64,000 nt of DNA from Saccharibacillus deserti (GTDB taxonomy: Bacteria; Bacillota; Bacilli; Paenibacillales; Paenibacillaceae). The notes under the pieces are model-generated. The model did no database searches and was not told the DNA's origin. It saw only the letters and a program-made list of their open reading frames with translations. Below, one piece after another: positions 20,705 to 29,672 of this stretch. Where the stretch lies: assembly GCF_013618475.1 (NCBI RefSeq), contig NZ_JABJVN010000003.1, positions 248,001 to 312,000 of the forward strand, given 5' to 3'. Within the stretch, counting starts at the first letter, position 1; the number at the start of each line of letters is the position of its first letter. A program made the position numbers and the translations under genes.

Positions 20705-23700
20705 ATGAGCAAGCAGCCGGAACAGCAAAATACGATCTTCGAACGAATCTATAGGCAGTCTCCGGTCGGTATCGCCGTACTGGCTGCGGGCAGCGGACGC
20801 CTGCTGTACGCAAATGCCAAATTCGGCCGAATTCTCGGCTTCCGGGCCGACGATTTGCAGGGGACCGACTTCATCGGACTGCTGCAGGGTGAAGCGGCGC
20901 GTGATCCGGAGCAGTCCGATGCGAAGCTGCGCGAAGCGATCGCGGATCCGGAGGCCGTGCAGGAGTTCGAACGGTTGTTCAGACGGCCGGACGGCAGCTC
21001 GGTTTGGATTTCTTTTCATATGGCCGCACTGGAACCGGAACCTGGAGACAGCGAAGCCAGAATCCTGGTTCATTCGCTGGATATGACCAACGAACACAAA
21101 GACAGGGAACGGCTGGTGGAGAGCAGCGACGCTTACCGGGTGCTCACGGAGAGTACAAGGGAGCTGATTACGCAGACCACGATGGACGGCATCCTGCTCT
21201 ACGCCTCTCCGTCCGTGAAGAAGCTGATCGGATATGCGCCGGAAGAAATGGTCGGCCGGCATCGGTCGGAATTTTATCATCCGGACGATCTCGAAGCGGC
21301 TTCGAAGCTGTCCGTCGAAGACGCGCAGGGCCAGATTTTCATGCGCCGGATCCGGCACAAGGATGGACGCTACCTCTGGTTTGAGACTATGTTCCGGATC
21401 CTGCAGGGGCGCATAGGAGAATCCGATACGATCATGGGCATGGGGCGGGATGTCACGACGCGCAAGATGTACGAGGACATGCTCGACGAAGTGCAGCGCA
21501 TCGCGCATATCGGTTCGTGGGAGTGGAACCTGGCGGAAGGAAGACTGCATTATTCCGAGGAAACGTTGCGCATTTTCGGAAACGAGGTCGTGCAGGACGA
21601 GAGCTATCCCCATTCCCTGCTGCAAATCATCCATCCCGCCGACCGGGCGTTCGTGGAGAATTATGTGGCCGATATGCTGGCAGGCAAAGCCGGGCCGATC
21701 GTCAAGTACCGGATTGTCCTGTCCGACCGGACGGTCAAGACGATCCAGGTTCGGCATGAACTGTGGCACGGTACGAACGGAGAAGTGCTTAGGCTCATCG
21801 GCATGACCCAGGATGTGACCAAGCAGTCGATTATCGAGAACCTGATCCGCGAGAGCGAGCAGCGCTACAAATCGCTGTTCGATTATAACCCGTCCGGCGT
21901 GTACGCGTACGACCTGGAAGGCCGTTACGTCACCGTAAACGCAAGTCAGGAGAACCTGACCGGTTACAAAGAGAACGAACTGATCGGTATTCCGATCGCG
22001 GAGCTTGCGGTGCCGGAACATCGGGAGCGGATCGAGGCGGGATTCGAAGGTGTAAGACGGGGCGAAGCCCAGACTTACGAAGTCATCCTGGTCCGCAAAG
22101 ATAACAGCCGGGTCGATGTCAGCGTGACCAACACGCCGATCATCGTTGATGAAAGAATCGTCGGCGCTTACGGGATCGCCAGCGATATTACCGAGCGCAA
22201 ACGCCATCTGGCGCAGATCGAGAAGCTCAGCTACGAACATACGCTGATTCTCAATTCCGTCTCCGAAGGGATTTTCGGAACCGATCTGAACGGGAGTGTG
22301 GTCTTCATCAATCCGGCAGGCGCGCAGATGTTGGGCCGTCGTCCGAGCGAAGCGCTGGACGGCTTGAATTTGTCTTCGATTCAGCAGACGAGCCAGGACG
22401 GGATCCGCTACGATCCGTACGATTCGCCGCTGATGCATGCGCTGCGGACAGGGGAATCGCATCAGGATATCGATTCCGTCTTTTGGCGCAGTGACGGTTC
22501 CAGCTTTCTCGCTTCGTACCGGGTAACGCCGCTTTACGATCAGGGCGAACGCAAAGGAGCGGTTGTCGTCTTTACCGATATTACGGGAGAAACCGAAATT
22601 ATCCGGGCCAAAGAGTCGGCGGAACGCGCAGACCGGGCGAAGTCCGAGTTTCTCGCGATCATGAGCCATGAGCTGCGTACGCCGATGAACGGCGTCGTGG
22701 GCATGACTACGCTGCTCGGCGAAACGGACCTTGACGAATCGCAGCGCACCTATGTCGATATCATCGCCCAGAGCAGCGAGAGCCTGATGCATATCCTGAA
22801 CGAAATTCTGGATTTCAGCAAGATCGAGGCCGGCAAAATGGTACTGGACAAAGAACCCATGCAGGTTCGTCATCTGCTGGACCAGGCGATCGACCTGTTC
22901 ACGCCCCGGGTGCTGGAGAAAGGCCTGATCCTGACGGCCCAGGTCGCTCCCTCCGTGCCGGAAGTGCTGATCGGAGACGCGGTGAAGTTTCGTCAGGTGC
23001 TGGTGAATCTGATCAGCAATGCGATCAAATTCACGGAAGAAGGCGGGGTTGCGATTACGATCGAGCCGGGGTTCTTCCAGCACCCGAACGGATTGATGCT
23101 GGAAGTGTCGGTACGCGATACCGGGATCGGCATTCCGCCGGACAAGCAGAACCTGCTCTTCCAGTCGTTCTCCCAGATCGATCCGTCGATCAGCCGCCGC
23201 TACGGCGGCACGGGGCTCGGCCTTGCCATCTGCAAGAAGCTGATCGAGCTGATGGACGGGTTTATCGGAGTCCAGAGCCGGGAAAGCGAAGGATCGAACT
23301 TTTACTTTACGCTCCCGCTCAAGATTCCGGCCGAAGAGTTGAACGAGTCGAACGGAACGAGAGCTGAGCTGGAAAGGCTGCAGCGGTCCGGCGAACAGCA
23401 AGCGGCGGACGCCCAAACGATTTCGGCCTCTTCCGCCGGCAAGCTGTACGTGCTGATTGCCGAAGACCATCCCGTAAACCGCCGTCTGCTGGAACAAATG
23501 CTGACGAAGTTCGGATGCGTCTGCGACCTGGCGGTAAACGGAAGGGAAGCGGTCGAAGCGGCCCTGCTTCGGCGGTACGACCTGGTCTTTATGGATATTC
23601 AAATGCCGGAAATGGATGGCCTGGCCGCTGCCCTGCGTATCCGGGAGCATTACGGGGACGAAGAACCGGTGATCGTGGCCGTGACCGCTTTTACGGAACG

Positions 23701-23824
23701 GGAAAACCGCGAACGCTGCCGCGAAGCGGGAATGCGGGATTTTATCGGCAAGCCGCTGTTTGCCGCGGAGGTCGAATCGCTAGTCGAAAAGTGGAAAAGA
23801 AGGATTGCCCGCACAGGCGTGTGA
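20705..23824 (+). CDS. Multi-PAS hybrid sensor histidine kinase with C-terminal receiver
   Basis: 1039 residues with no membrane segment, so a cytoplasmic sensor. Five PAS-like modules occupy roughly residues 10-125, 140-255, 270-380, 390-505 and 515-635 (for example [11 protein letters not shown], a PAS_3 type, and [20 protein letters not shown]). HisKA has the phospho-acceptor His near 655 in [11 protein letters not shown]. The ATPase domain shows [16 protein letters not shown] (N box), [10 protein letters not shown] and [10 protein letters not shown]. The receiver domain (about 915-1035) has [15 protein letters not shown] with the acceptor Asp near 964. Phosphate would flow from His to the internal Asp; no HPt domain or partner regulator is adjacent. 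GAGGGG precedes the ATG. Confidence 0.92.
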   Translation: MSKQPEQQNTIFERIYRQSPVGIAVLAAGSGRLLYANAKFGRILGFRADDLQGTDFIGLLQGEAARDPEQSDAKLREAIADPEAVQEFERLFRRPDGSSVWISFHMAALEPEPGDSEARILVHSLDMTNEHKDRERLVESSDAYRVLTESTRELITQTTMDGILLYASPSVKKLIGYAPEEMVGRHRSEFYHPDDLEAASKLSVEDAQGQIFMRRIRHKDGRYLWFETMFRILQGRIGESDTIMGMGRDVTTRKMYEDMLDEVQRIAHIGSWEWNLAEGRLHYSEETLRIFGNEVVQDESYPHSLLQIIHPADRAFVENYVADMLAGKAGPIVKYRIVLSDRTVKTIQVRHELWHGTNGEVLRLIGMTQDVTKQSIIENLIRESEQRYKSLFDYNPSGVYAYDLEGRYVTVNASQENLTGYKENELIGIPIAELAVPEHRERIEAGFEGVRRGEAQTYEVILVRKDNSRVDVSVTNTPIIVDERIVGAYGIASDITERKRHLAQIEKLSYEHTLILNSVSEGIFGTDLNGSVVFINPAGAQMLGRRPSEALDGLNLSSIQQTSQDGIRYDPYDSPLMHALRTGESHQDIDSVFWRSDGSSFLASYRVTPLYDQGERKGAVVVFTDITGETEIIRAKESAERADRAKSEFLAIMSHELRTPMNGVVGMTTLLGETDLDESQRTYVDIIAQSSESLMHILNEILDFSKIEAGKMVLDKEPMQVRHLLDQAIDLFTPRVLEKGLILTAQVAPSVPEVLIGDAVKFRQVLVNLISNAIKFTEEGGVAITIEPGFFQHPNGLMLEVSVRDTGIGIPPDKQNLLFQSFSQIDPSISRRYGGTGLGLAICKKLIELMDGFIGVQSRESEGSNFYFTLPLKIPAEELNESNGTRAELERLQRSGEQQAADAQTISASSAGKLYVLIAEDHPVNRRLLEQMLTKFGCVCDLAVNGREAVEAALLRRYDLVFMDIQMPEMDGLAAALRIREHYGDEEPVIVAVTAFTERENRERCREAGMRDFIGKPLFAAEVESLVEKWKRRIARTGV

Positions 23825-23839
23825 AGCCGTGCATCACAG

Positions 23840-23881
23840 CCGCTCCGCGAGCCTTTTCGAAGGCCTGCGGAGCGGTTTTTT
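23840..23881 (+). terminator. Terminator after the hybrid kinase
   Basis: CCGCTCCGC (23840-23848) pairs with GCGGAGCGG (23867-23875) followed by six T. Confidence 0.88.
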
Positions 23882-24018
23882 GCAATCGGCGTCCGGGTTT
23901 TGCCGTCCGGGAAAGCCTCCGAATGCACGGGGCGGATTAAAGTTTGCCGACGGCGTCGCGCTTCCCCCCTTTTGTGGGTAATGATGCTTAATCGATAACC
24001 GGCAAGGGAGGAAGAACC

Positions 24019-24801
24019 GTGAAGAAAAAGCTGCTGATTACCGGTGCGTCCGGCAAGGTAGGCTGGAGTGTCGCGGAGAAGCTTCGGGAGAGCGGACACT
24101 ACGAGATCGTCGCAACCGATCTGGAAGAAGATCGGCAGCGCGGCATTGTGCCGCTCGATATGACAGACCCCGATGCGGTTCGGGAAGCGGCGCGGGGGAT
24201 CGATACGATCCTGCATATCGGCTGGGCGGAAGACCATGAAGATTTTCTCGGCCGGGTACTGCCTGTCAATGTAACGGGCGCTTACCATATTTACGAAGCG
24301 GCCCGGGAATGCGGAGTAAGACGGGTCGTGTTTGCAAGCTCCAACCACGCGACCGGATTCTATTCGTCGGAAGAACGGGTGGAGCCGGAAGATCCTTACC
24401 GCCCCGACAGCTTCTACGGTCTGAGCAAATGCTATATCGAACTGTTGGGACGTCTGTATGCCGACAAACACGGGATTTCCTCGATCAATATCCGGATCGG
24501 CAATTATCCGGGAAACCGTCCGCCGGCTTCGAAGCGGGCCATGAAGATCTGGATCTCCGAGCGGGACCTGGCTTCCCTGTTTGCCTGCTGCGTCGAAGCC
24601 GATCCGTCCATCGGTTTTCTCAGTTTGTACGGAACTTCCGCCAATACGGAAAACTATTACGATATCGGCTACTTGAAAGAGCTGATCGGCTACGAACCGC
24701 AGGATGACGCGGCTGCTCTGCGCGAGGAAGCGCTGCGGTTGTACGGCGGATTAAAAGACGACGAACTGCCGCTTCAAGGCGGGGGAATGACTCGCCAATA
24801 G
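24019..24801 (+). CDS. NAD-dependent epimerase/dehydratase family protein, uronate-dehydrogenase-like
   Basis: 260-residue extended SDR with nucleotide motif ITGASGKVGWS, DTILHIGW and active-site YGLSKCYIE (Tyr and Lys). The sequence FASSNHATGFYSSEERVEPEDPYRPDSFYGLSKC and the later IRIGNYPGNRPP and YGTSANTENYYD closely follow bacterial uronate dehydrogenases, which oxidise glucuronate or galacturonate to aldarolactone. Specificity is inferred. The start is GTG 24019 after AAGGGAGGA. The 22-nt gap to the zinc-ribbon gene downstream leaves operon membership open; functional relation to that pair is not evident. Confidence 0.85.
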   Translation: MKKKLLITGASGKVGWSVAEKLRESGHYEIVATDLEEDRQRGIVPLDMTDPDAVREAARGIDTILHIGWAEDHEDFLGRVLPVNVTGAYHIYEAARECGVRRVVFASSNHATGFYSSEERVEPEDPYRPDSFYGLSKCYIELLGRLYADKHGISSINIRIGNYPGNRPPASKRAMKIWISERDLASLFACCVEADPSIGFLSLYGTSANTENYYDIGYLKELIGYEPQDDAAALREEALRLYGGLKDDELPLQGGGMTRQ

Positions 24802-24823
24802 GGCGAAGCGAGGGGGAAAAGCG

Positions 24824-26389
24824 ATGCGATGCATACAATGCGGGGCGGAGCTGTCCGAAGGCAGCCGGTTTTGCAGCAGCTGCGGGGCGAAGCAGCCGGA
24901 AGCGGAGGTCCATCCGCGGACGGAGGAAACTGCGGAGCGAAATACGGCGGACCGTGTGCCGGTGCCGGAGAACCCGGCTTCGTCTGCGAACCGCCCGGAA
25001 CAAGCCCGAGAACCGTTTCCGCCTGCGGAACGGACCGCGCAAGCGCAGCCCGAAGCGCGCCGTGTTCCGCGGGCGGCTGACACGGAAGACCAAGAGGCTG
25101 CCCGGCAGCGCGGCGGCTATTCGCAGGCCGGGGAATCGCCGGTTCCGCCGCCTGTCGAAGAGCCGATAGCCGTGCGGCTGACCAAAGGAGCCGTCCTGCG
25201 CGAAGCGGACACGTTCCGTTACGGAACGGACGAAGAGGAGCCGCCGCAGATGCGTCCTGTTTCTTCGCCCGCCCAGTCATTCCGTCAGCCGCTGCCGGCG
25301 AGCGAGCCCGGGAACCGAACGGTTTCTCCGCCGGCCGGACGCACGGCCGGCCGGGCGGAACGCCGCAGAAGCGTTGGAGCCTGGATTGCACCGCCTCTGC
25401 TTGCCGTGTGTGCCGCCGGGGCGCTGCTGTGGCAGGTGGATTACGAACGGGAGATCAGTACCGAAACGACGGAAATCCAGCGTTCGGCCGCCGACGCCGC
25501 GCTCGGCGGCAATTACGAGATTGCCGAGTCGCGGCTGAAGCAGGCCATGGCGAAACGGCCGGACGATTCGGGGATCCGGTTCGATCTGGAGACGGTGCAG
25601 AATATCCGCCGGCTGGATGACCGTCTTGGCGAAGCCCAGCGTCTGCTGAGCACTGCGGATTCCGCCGGCGCTTCGGCGATCCTGACCGAAGTGGAGAAGG
25701 AGCTTGCCGGATTGAAGAGCGGCGCGTACGACCGGGTTCGGGAGCGGCTCGGCAGAGTCCGCGAGAAAGTGGAATTGGTCGGAATCCGCAGCGATGCGGA
25801 AAAGGCCGATACGCTGGACGAATTGACGGGCCTGCTGAAGACGGCATCCGCTTATCCGGCCGCGGACAAAGAACCGGTGCTCGAGCTGATCAACGACCGA
25901 ATCGTGGAAGTGGGCGGAGACGAAGCCGAGCAGGCGATCGCGAGCGGCAGTTATTACGAAGCGGCGGCGGTGGTCGACGAAGCCCGGAGCTACGTCCCCA
26001 AAGCGGAACGGCTGATCGAGCTCGAGAAGCAGATCTCGTCGCTGGCCTCGGAAAGCGAGTCTGTCGATTCGGAACTGCTCTATCTGTCGGGTTCGGAGCT
26101 GACGGCCGGAACCGGCGAGCTGGCACTGGACGGCTTGAAGCAGCGCACTTCCGGAGAAAAGCTTCTCATCTCGGGAGTGATCCGCAACGCTTCGAACCAT
26201 CCCATGCACGAGCTGCTGATCGAATTCCGGACGTATGACGCCGAAGGCACTTTTCTTGGGGAAGACTGGACCGAGGTTCTGCCAAACGTCCTCGAACCGA
26301 AAGAGACGGCTTCGTTCTCGGCGAGAGTCGAGGCTGCGGGAGACGGAGCGACCGTTATTATCGATTCCGTGAGTTGGTACAGAAAGTAG
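24824..26389 (+). CDS. Zinc-ribbon single-pass membrane protein with C-terminal FxLYD-like domain
   Basis: 521 residues. Residues 1-24 form a zinc ribbon with two CxxC pairs (MRCIQCGAELSEGSRFCSSCG). Residues 25-180 are a disordered Pro/Glu/Ala/Arg-rich linker. One membrane segment (VGAWIAPPLLAVCAAGALLW) follows, then a helical TPR-like external region (AALGGNYEIAESRLKQAMAKRPDD; repeated 'AIASGSYYEAAAVVDEARSYVP') and a C-terminal beta domain with 'GEKLLISGVIRNASNHPMHELLIEFRTYDAEG', the FxLYD pattern. The ribbon would be cytoplasmic and the rest extracytoplasmic. The stop is 15 nt before the next start, so it is cotranscribed with the HtrA-type protease. Function unknown; a sensor or adaptor for envelope stress is a reasonable guess. 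Confidence 0.8.
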   Translation: MRCIQCGAELSEGSRFCSSCGAKQPEAEVHPRTEETAERNTADRVPVPENPASSANRPEQAREPFPPAERTAQAQPEARRVPRAADTEDQEAARQRGGYSQAGESPVPPPVEEPIAVRLTKGAVLREADTFRYGTDEEEPPQMRPVSSPAQSFRQPLPASEPGNRTVSPPAGRTAGRAERRRSVGAWIAPPLLAVCAAGALLWQVDYEREISTETTEIQRSAADAALGGNYEIAESRLKQAMAKRPDDSGIRFDLETVQNIRRLDDRLGEAQRLLSTADSAGASAILTEVEKELAGLKSGAYDRVRERLGRVREKVELVGIRSDAEKADTLDELTGLLKTASAYPAADKEPVLELINDRIVEVGGDEAEQAIASGSYYEAAAVVDEARSYVPKAERLIELEKQISSLASESESVDSELLYLSGSELTAGTGELALDGLKQRTSGEKLLISGVIRNASNHPMHELLIEFRTYDAEGTFLGEDWTEVLPNVLEPKETASFSARVEAAGDGATVIIDSVSWYRK

Positions 26390-26403
26390 AGGGGGAAACG
26401 GCG

Positions 26404-27747
26404 TTGAAAAAACAAACGTTAATCAGCGTGATCGTCAGCGCTTCCGTTCTGCTGGCCGGTTCCGCGGGTTCTTACGCCATTCACCGGAGTTATTCGGCCC
26501 ATGGCGGGAGCGGAGCACTGCTGGCCGAAGTCCCCGCAAACGCAGCTGCGGCGCCGGCTTCGGGCGGGACCGATGTTTCCCCGGAAGAATCCGCCGACGA
26601 AACGGCGGCCTTGGGCGAAGAGCAGAAGCCGGAACCCGATTCCGATACTCCTGCGGACAAAGGGCAGGGCGGCGAAGAAGACGGACGTACGCTGAAAGAC
26701 ATCATCTCTTCCGTGGGAGAAAAAGTCGTCATGATCGAGACGTCGGACGGTTCGATCGGTTCGGGGTTTCTGTATAACGAACAGGGCGATATTCTGACCA
26801 ATGCGCATGTGGTAGCCGGATTCACCGATGTGACGATTACGACATCGGGTTCCGAAGAGATGGCCGGAACCGTCATCGGAATCGGCGAAGAGACCGACGT
26901 AGCCGTCGTTCGGGTAGAAGATCTGGCAGGCGTGGAGCCGCTGGAACTGAAACTGAATGCGGAGGCGGAGATCGGCGATGAAGTGCTGGCGCTGGGTAGT
27001 CCGCTGGGACTGCAGAACACGGTCACGACGGGCATCGTCAGCGGGGTGGATCGGACTTTCGATATCGATCCTTATTATTATGAAGGACTGTATCAGATCT
27101 CGGCGCCGATCGCTCCGGGTAACAGCGGCGGGCCGTTGGTCGACCGGACGACCGGACAGGTGCTCGGCATCAACTCGGCCGTAACGGACGAAGGCGGGAT
27201 CGGGTTCAGTATTCCGGTGGTGAATATCGTCGACTCGGCGCGGGAGTGGTCGGAAGATCCGATGGAAGTGCTGCCGGAACCGGAGTACGGTTACGACGAT
27301 TCGGTTGTGCCCGAGGACGATTCCGGTTCCACGGACGAATACACCGACGAGTACACCGACGAGTACACCGACGAAGAAGCTTCCGAAGGCACGGAGCTGG
27401 AATATGCGGCGGAAGACGTGCTGTATGCGTTTTACGACGCGGTATCCCTCAAGGATTATCGCACCGCTTACGATCTGCTGGGACCCAAGTGGCAGGCCAA
27501 GCAGTCATATGAGAAGTTCGCCGCCGGCTATCAAGATACGCTCGGCGTATATCTGGATTACTGCGTAGGCGTCGAAAACGCGGACGGCACCGTCAGCGTG
27601 TACGTCTCGATTACGGCCGACGAACGCGGCAAAGACGGAGCGGAAGCTTCCGCCGTGGTCTACGACCTGCTGTATCAAGTCGGTTACGGATCGGGAGACG
27701 CTTCGGAGGTTCTCCAAATCTTGAGCGGAGAATCGCAGTACGAATAA
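26404..27747 (+). CDS. Membrane-anchored S1C (HtrA/Deg-type) serine protease without PDZ domain
   Basis: 447 residues. TTG 26404 is chosen because AGAGGGGGAAACGGCG precedes it and the protein then starts MKKQTLISVIVSASVLLAGS, a normal signal anchor. A disordered acidic linker is followed by a trypsin-like domain with His135 (TNAHVVAGF), Asp165 (ETDVAVVRV) and Ser241 (IAPGNSGGPLV), all intact. Instead of a PDZ domain there is a D/E-rich linker with a repeated DEYT unit, and then a roughly 100-residue C-terminal domain (FYDAVSLKDYRTAYDLLGPKW) resembling NTF2-like folds. It would act on misfolded or specific envelope proteins. It follows the zinc-ribbon gene by 15 nt. Confidence 0.88.
   Translation: MKKQTLISVIVSASVLLAGSAGSYAIHRSYSAHGGSGALLAEVPANAAAAPASGGTDVSPEESADETAALGEEQKPEPDSDTPADKGQGGEEDGRTLKDIISSVGEKVVMIETSDGSIGSGFLYNEQGDILTNAHVVAGFTDVTITTSGSEEMAGTVIGIGEETDVAVVRVEDLAGVEPLELKLNAEAEIGDEVLALGSPLGLQNTVTTGIVSGVDRTFDIDPYYYEGLYQISAPIAPGNSGGPLVDRTTGQVLGINSAVTDEGGIGFSIPVVNIVDSAREWSEDPMEVLPEPEYGYDDSVVPEDDSGSTDEYTDEYTDEYTDEEASEGTELEYAAEDVLYAFYDAVSLKDYRTAYDLLGPKWQAKQSYEKFAAGYQDTLGVYLDYCVGVENADGTVSVYVSITADERGKDGAEASAVVYDLLYQVGYGSGDASEVLQILSGESQYE
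27331..27378 (+). repeat. Four 12-nt coding repeats (TDEY/TDEE units)
   Basis: Tandem units of ACSGACGARTAC encode TDEY-TDEY-TDEY-TDEE in the acidic linker of the protease. Copies two and three are identical, so slippage could change the number. Confidence 0.85.
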
Positions 27748-27801
27748 GCGGGATCGCCGGGATACCGGCACCTGTCCATATCAAACGAGGAGGGCATACA
27801 C

Positions 27802-28080
27802 ATGGCGGATATCGAGAAAAAAGGAAACGGATTTGTGATGATCCAAGACGGACAGGAAGTAGGCAAAGTGACCTACATGCCAAACGAAGAAGGAGTCCTG
27901 ATGATCGACCATACGTTTGTGGCGGAATCCATGCGCGGTCAAAAAGCCGGCGAAAGGCTGGTGGAGCGTGTCGTGGAATTGGCACGCGATACGGGAGCGA
28001 AGATCGATCCGGTCTGTCCGTTTGCGAACGCGCTGTTCCAGCGCAAGCCGGAATACGCGGACGTTCTGGCCGATCAGTAA
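27802..28080 (+). CDS. Small GNAT-like N-acetyltransferase (YjdJ type)
   Basis: 92 residues: VMIQDGQEVGKVTYMPNEEGVLMIDHTFVAESMRGQKAGERLVERVVELARDTGAKIDPVCPFANALFQRKPEYADVL. The 'DHTFV...RGQ..GE.LV...VE.AR..G.KI.P.CPFA...F...PEY.D' pattern is the short YjdJ-type GNAT domain, with an acetyl-CoA-binding R-G-x-x-G-equivalent (RGQKAGERL). The substrate of this group is unknown. CGAGGAGGG precedes the ATG. It lies 54 nt after the protease gene and ends in a terminator. Confidence 0.88.
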   Translation: MADIEKKGNGFVMIQDGQEVGKVTYMPNEEGVLMIDHTFVAESMRGQKAGERLVERVVELARDTGAKIDPVCPFANALFQRKPEYADVLADQ

Positions 28081-28125
28081 AAGCTGCCGGGCAGCCCTGC
28101 GCTGAGCGGAACCATAGTCAAGCAA

Positions 28126-28160
28126 CAAACGGACGCCGGTAAATCGCGGCGTCCGTTTGT
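28126..28160 (+). terminator. Intrinsic terminator after the GNAT gene
   Basis: CAAACGGACGCCG pairs perfectly with CGGCGTCCGTTTG, followed by TTTGC. Confidence 0.8.
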
Positions 28161-28231
28161 TTGCGTGGGAGCGCTGCGACTTGCCGGAAAAGTTTTTTGC
28201 GAAATGTTCCCAAATTAAGCTGTAAACAATG

Positions 28232-28281
28232 TTGACTTTATCATTTATATAGTATAAAATTTGATTGTAAGCAATTGAATA
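28232..28281 (+). promoter_or_regulatory. ohr promoter with MarR/OhrR-like inverted repeat
   Basis: -35 TTGACT (28232-28237), 17-nt spacer, -10 TAAAAT (28255-28260). Directly downstream, TTTGATTGTAAGCAATTGAA contains ATTG and CAAT half-sites around TAAG, reminiscent of OhrR sites, which use AATTGTA-type arms. The operator is tentative and no ohrR gene is seen in the window. Confidence 0.5.
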
Positions 28282-28327
28282 TGAAATCGGAAAAATACAA
28301 ATCGAACAGAAAAAGGAGATCATTCAC

Positions 28328-28750
28328 ATGAGCGCATTGTATACCGCAACAGCAACAGCAGTAGGGGGCCGCGACGGAAAGGTTACTTCTTCGGACGGCA
28401 TTATCGACATCAGCCTGAAGACGCCGAAAGGCCTTGGCGGCCCGGGCGGAGACGGAACCAACCCTGAGCAGCTGTTCGCTGCCGGCTACACCGCCTGCTT
28501 CGACAGCGCACTGAACATGGTCATTCGCATGCAGCGCGTAAAAGAAGTGACCGGTACAAGCGTAACCGGCGACGTGTCGATCCTCAAAGACGCGGCCGAT
28601 AACGGCTTCAAGCTCGAAGTGACGCTGAACGTAAGCATCCAGGGCGTCGATTCCGAAACGGCCCACAAGCTGGTCGAAGCGGCTCACCAAGTATGCCCGT
28701 ACTCGAAAGCGACTCGCGGCAACATTGATGTGACTCTGAATATCGTCTAA
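28328..28750 (+). CDS. ohr: Organic hydroperoxide resistance protein Ohr (OsmC family)
   Basis: 140-residue thiol peroxidase that reduces organic and fatty-acid hydroperoxides. Both active cysteines are present: Cys57 in AAGYTACFDSALN and Cys123 in HQVCPYSKATRGN. The Ohr-specific N terminus (LYTATATAVGGRDGKV), GPGGDGTNPEQLFA and the C-terminal NIDVTLNIV are all typical. Length and motifs are normal. AAAAGGAG precedes the ATG. Expression is likely induced by organic peroxides through a MarR-type repressor. Confidence 0.95.
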   Translation: MSALYTATATAVGGRDGKVTSSDGIIDISLKTPKGLGGPGGDGTNPEQLFAAGYTACFDSALNMVIRMQRVKEVTGTSVTGDVSILKDAADNGFKLEVTLNVSIQGVDSETAHKLVEAAHQVCPYSKATRGNIDVTLNIV

Positions 28751-28887
28751 TCTATAAATAAAGGTCGGATGCGGCTGCGAAGCTTGGCATCCGAACCGCC
28801 GGCGCTTCCGTCCGGTACGGAAGCGCCGACGCCGATTGAAACGGATACGGGAGGCCGGAAGTTTGCGGCTTTGCGGGAGGGCGAGAC

Positions 28888-29496
28888 ATGCGGCAGGCCA
28901 AGGTAGAGATTCAGCCTTACACCCAGTGGGAGACCGGTATCCGGTCTCCCGCTTCCGCATGCGGTCCGGCGGCGATTGCCGGGCTGGTCCGGTTCTGGGA
29001 ACGCCGTCTGGCCAGGCGCGGCGGAGCTCCGTTCGCCCGTCTGCCGGCCCATCCCGCCGAGGCGGTCAATGCGATGTACGCCGCCTGCTTCGGAACGCCG
29101 ATCGGGATGAGCGCCCCCGTTCTTGCCCTGGGTCTTCGCCGGCAGATCAAGATGAGGCTGCGCCAGAGCGGTCTGCCGGGCTTTCCGGTTACGCGCCGTC
29201 TGCACGTCTTCGAAGCTTACCGGGCGGAGATCGACGCGGGCCGCCCCGTGGCGGTCAAGTTCGACAAATGGTTCTCCCTGCGCTGGAGAGACCGTCCGCT
29301 TTTCGACTATCATTGGACGGTCGGCTGCGGCTACCGGATCGAAGACGACGGCACGGAATATCTGATCGTGCACGATGCGGGTACTCTTCACCGCGGCGGA
29401 ACCTACAGCGCAAGCCGTGAACGGCTGGTTCCTTACGCGCCGCATCGTAAAGTGCTGACCCTGGTCGCTTTTCGGATCGAAGAGACCGCCCGGTGA
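28888..29496 (+). CDS. C39-like cysteine-protease-fold protein
   Basis: 202 residues without signal peptide or membrane segment. A papain-like triad can be placed: Cys25 in SACGPAAIAGLVRF, His142 in FDYHWTVGCGYRI, and Asp163 in LIVHDAGTLHRGG. The 'CGPAA.A....F' plus 'H(W/Y).V..GY...D....DP/DAG' pattern is that of peptidase C39_2-like proteins. C39 domains usually process leader peptides in ABC transporters, but stand-alone C39-like proteins mostly have unknown substrates. GGGAGGGCGAG precedes the ATG. A terminator follows; the gene stands alone between ohr and a lipoprotein gene. Confidence 0.72.
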   Translation: MRQAKVEIQPYTQWETGIRSPASACGPAAIAGLVRFWERRLARRGGAPFARLPAHPAEAVNAMYAACFGTPIGMSAPVLALGLRRQIKMRLRQSGLPGFPVTRRLHVFEAYRAEIDAGRPVAVKFDKWFSLRWRDRPLFDYHWTVGCGYRIEDDGTEYLIVHDAGTLHRGGTYSASRERLVPYAPHRKVLTLVAFRIEETAR

Positions 29497-29531
29497 GTGG
29501 GCGCAGCGGATGAACGTTTGAAGACAGCCCG

Positions 29532-29582
29532 AAAAGGACAGTTCCCGAAGCCGTATCTACGGCCTGGAACTGTCCTTTTTTT
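29532..29582. terminator. Bidirectional terminator
   Basis: AAAAGGACAGTTCC and GGAACTGTCCTTTT arms with seven T on the right and A on the left, between convergent genes. Confidence 0.85.
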
Positions 29583-29672
29583 GGACCTGGCGAACCGATG
29601 AATCCTTGTCCGGAAAGAAGAAGGGTCTTGCTCCCGTGTGATTCCGGCAAGAACGACGGTTATCCCCCCGGA

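Noticed and set aside
20585-23650. Long minus-strand frame of about 1020 codons
   Set aside because: Antisense shadow of the five-PAS hybrid kinase; His/Arg/Asp-rich with no motif.
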